Source: Gallionellaceae bacterium (GTDB lineage: Bacteria; Pseudomonadota; Gammaproteobacteria; Burkholderiales; Gallionellaceae). From it: DNA of 6,417 nucleotides. The position numbers and the translations under genes are program-made. Below, piece after piece: positions 6,198 to 6,417 of this stretch (positions within the stretch are counted from its first letter, which is position 1; each line of letters begins with the position of its first letter). The notes below the pieces were generated by a model. It was not told where the DNA came from and ran no database searches. It was given only the letters and a program-made list of their open reading frames with translations. The DNA lies in contig JAUSKS010000152.1 of assembly GCA_030646595.1 (NCBI GenBank), forward strand, positions 1-6,417. Reading direction: 5' to 3'.

Positions 6198-6417
6198 CAA
6201 CGCGCACGAAATAAAACCCGGTCAATCCATCGAGCTGCTTAAAGCGCTGCATATTCTCACGCGCGATGGCAGCATGAATCAGGATTCGCGGCGCAAGCTC
6301 AAGCAAGTCTATCACCTCTACCAATTCATAGAACCGCTGCTGCAACAGATACAGCAAGAGCATGCTGCCATTCAATTGGTGGATATAGGGGCCGGCAAAT
6401 CCTATCTGGGCTTTATC
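6190..6417 (+). CDS. Class I SAM-dependent methyltransferase, N-terminal part (3' end outside window)
   Basis: From GTG 6190 the frame runs 76 codons to the window edge without a stop. The N-terminal part is helical and basic, with 'LTRDGSMNQDSRRKLKQVYHL' as the core (about residues 23-43). It is followed by 'LVDIGAGKSYLGFI' (63-76), the glycine-rich motif I that binds S-adenosylmethionine in class I methyltransferases. The 'D-I-G-A-G-K-x-Y-L' form resembles the Methyltransf_32 type (D-x-G-x-G-K-G-Y-L). Substrate-defining parts are not visible, so the target is unknown. GTG 6190 overlaps the preceding gene by 8 nt; GTG 6169 is an alternative start and the frame is closed at TAG 6154-6156. Ribosome binding sites are poor for both, so the small membrane protein may couple its translation. 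The exact start is uncertain, the family call good. Confidence 0.75.
   Translation, partial: MINNAHEIKPGQSIELLKALHILTRDGSMNQDSRRKLKQVYHLYQFIEPLLQQIQQEHAAIQLVDIGAGKSYLGFI

Overview
The window looks like chromosomal DNA from a Gram-negative proteobacterium. A betaproteobacterium of the Nitrosomonadales/Gallionellaceae type is my best guess, from the protein styles (short ResB-like protein, HDOD-kinase, REC-PAS-GGDEF-EAL) and the balanced base composition. This placement is inference, since no rRNA or other marker gene is present. All six genes lie on the + strand and are tightly packed. I see no mobile elements, tRNA or rRNA genes, or CRISPR array.

Left part (1-1398): the C-terminal end of an NAD(P)-dependent epimerase/dehydratase-like SDR protein, closed by four consecutive in-frame stop codons. 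It is followed 54 nt later by a short ResB/Ccs1-like cytochrome c biogenesis membrane protein. No CcsA/ResC partner is visible in the window.

Intergenic 1399-1628: the only real gap. It holds a strong perfect hairpin after resB, a pair of direct repeats that each read as an extended -10 promoter element, and a five-codon upstream ORF with its own Shine-Dalgarno. That small ORF overlaps the start of the next gene out of frame.

Centre (1629-5976): the main interest of the window, a two-gene signalling module with overlapping genes. The first encodes a soluble HDOD-GAF-like-HisKA-HATPase histidine kinase with no receiver of its own. The second, starting 14 nt before the first ends and behind a strong ribosome binding site, encodes a REC-PAS-GGDEF-EAL response regulator. 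Its phosphoacceptor, cyclase, inhibitory-site and phosphodiesterase residues all look intact. The simplest model is that a cytoplasmic signal sensed by the HDOD/GAF region sets phosphorylation of the receiver, which then sets c-di-GMP synthesis or breakdown. Which direction dominates cannot be read from sequence.

Right part (5991-6417): a conserved-looking 68-residue membrane protein of unknown function, overlapping by 8 nt the start of a class I SAM-dependent methyltransferase that runs off the window. From 1629 to the end the genes are so closely spaced that one transcript is plausible.
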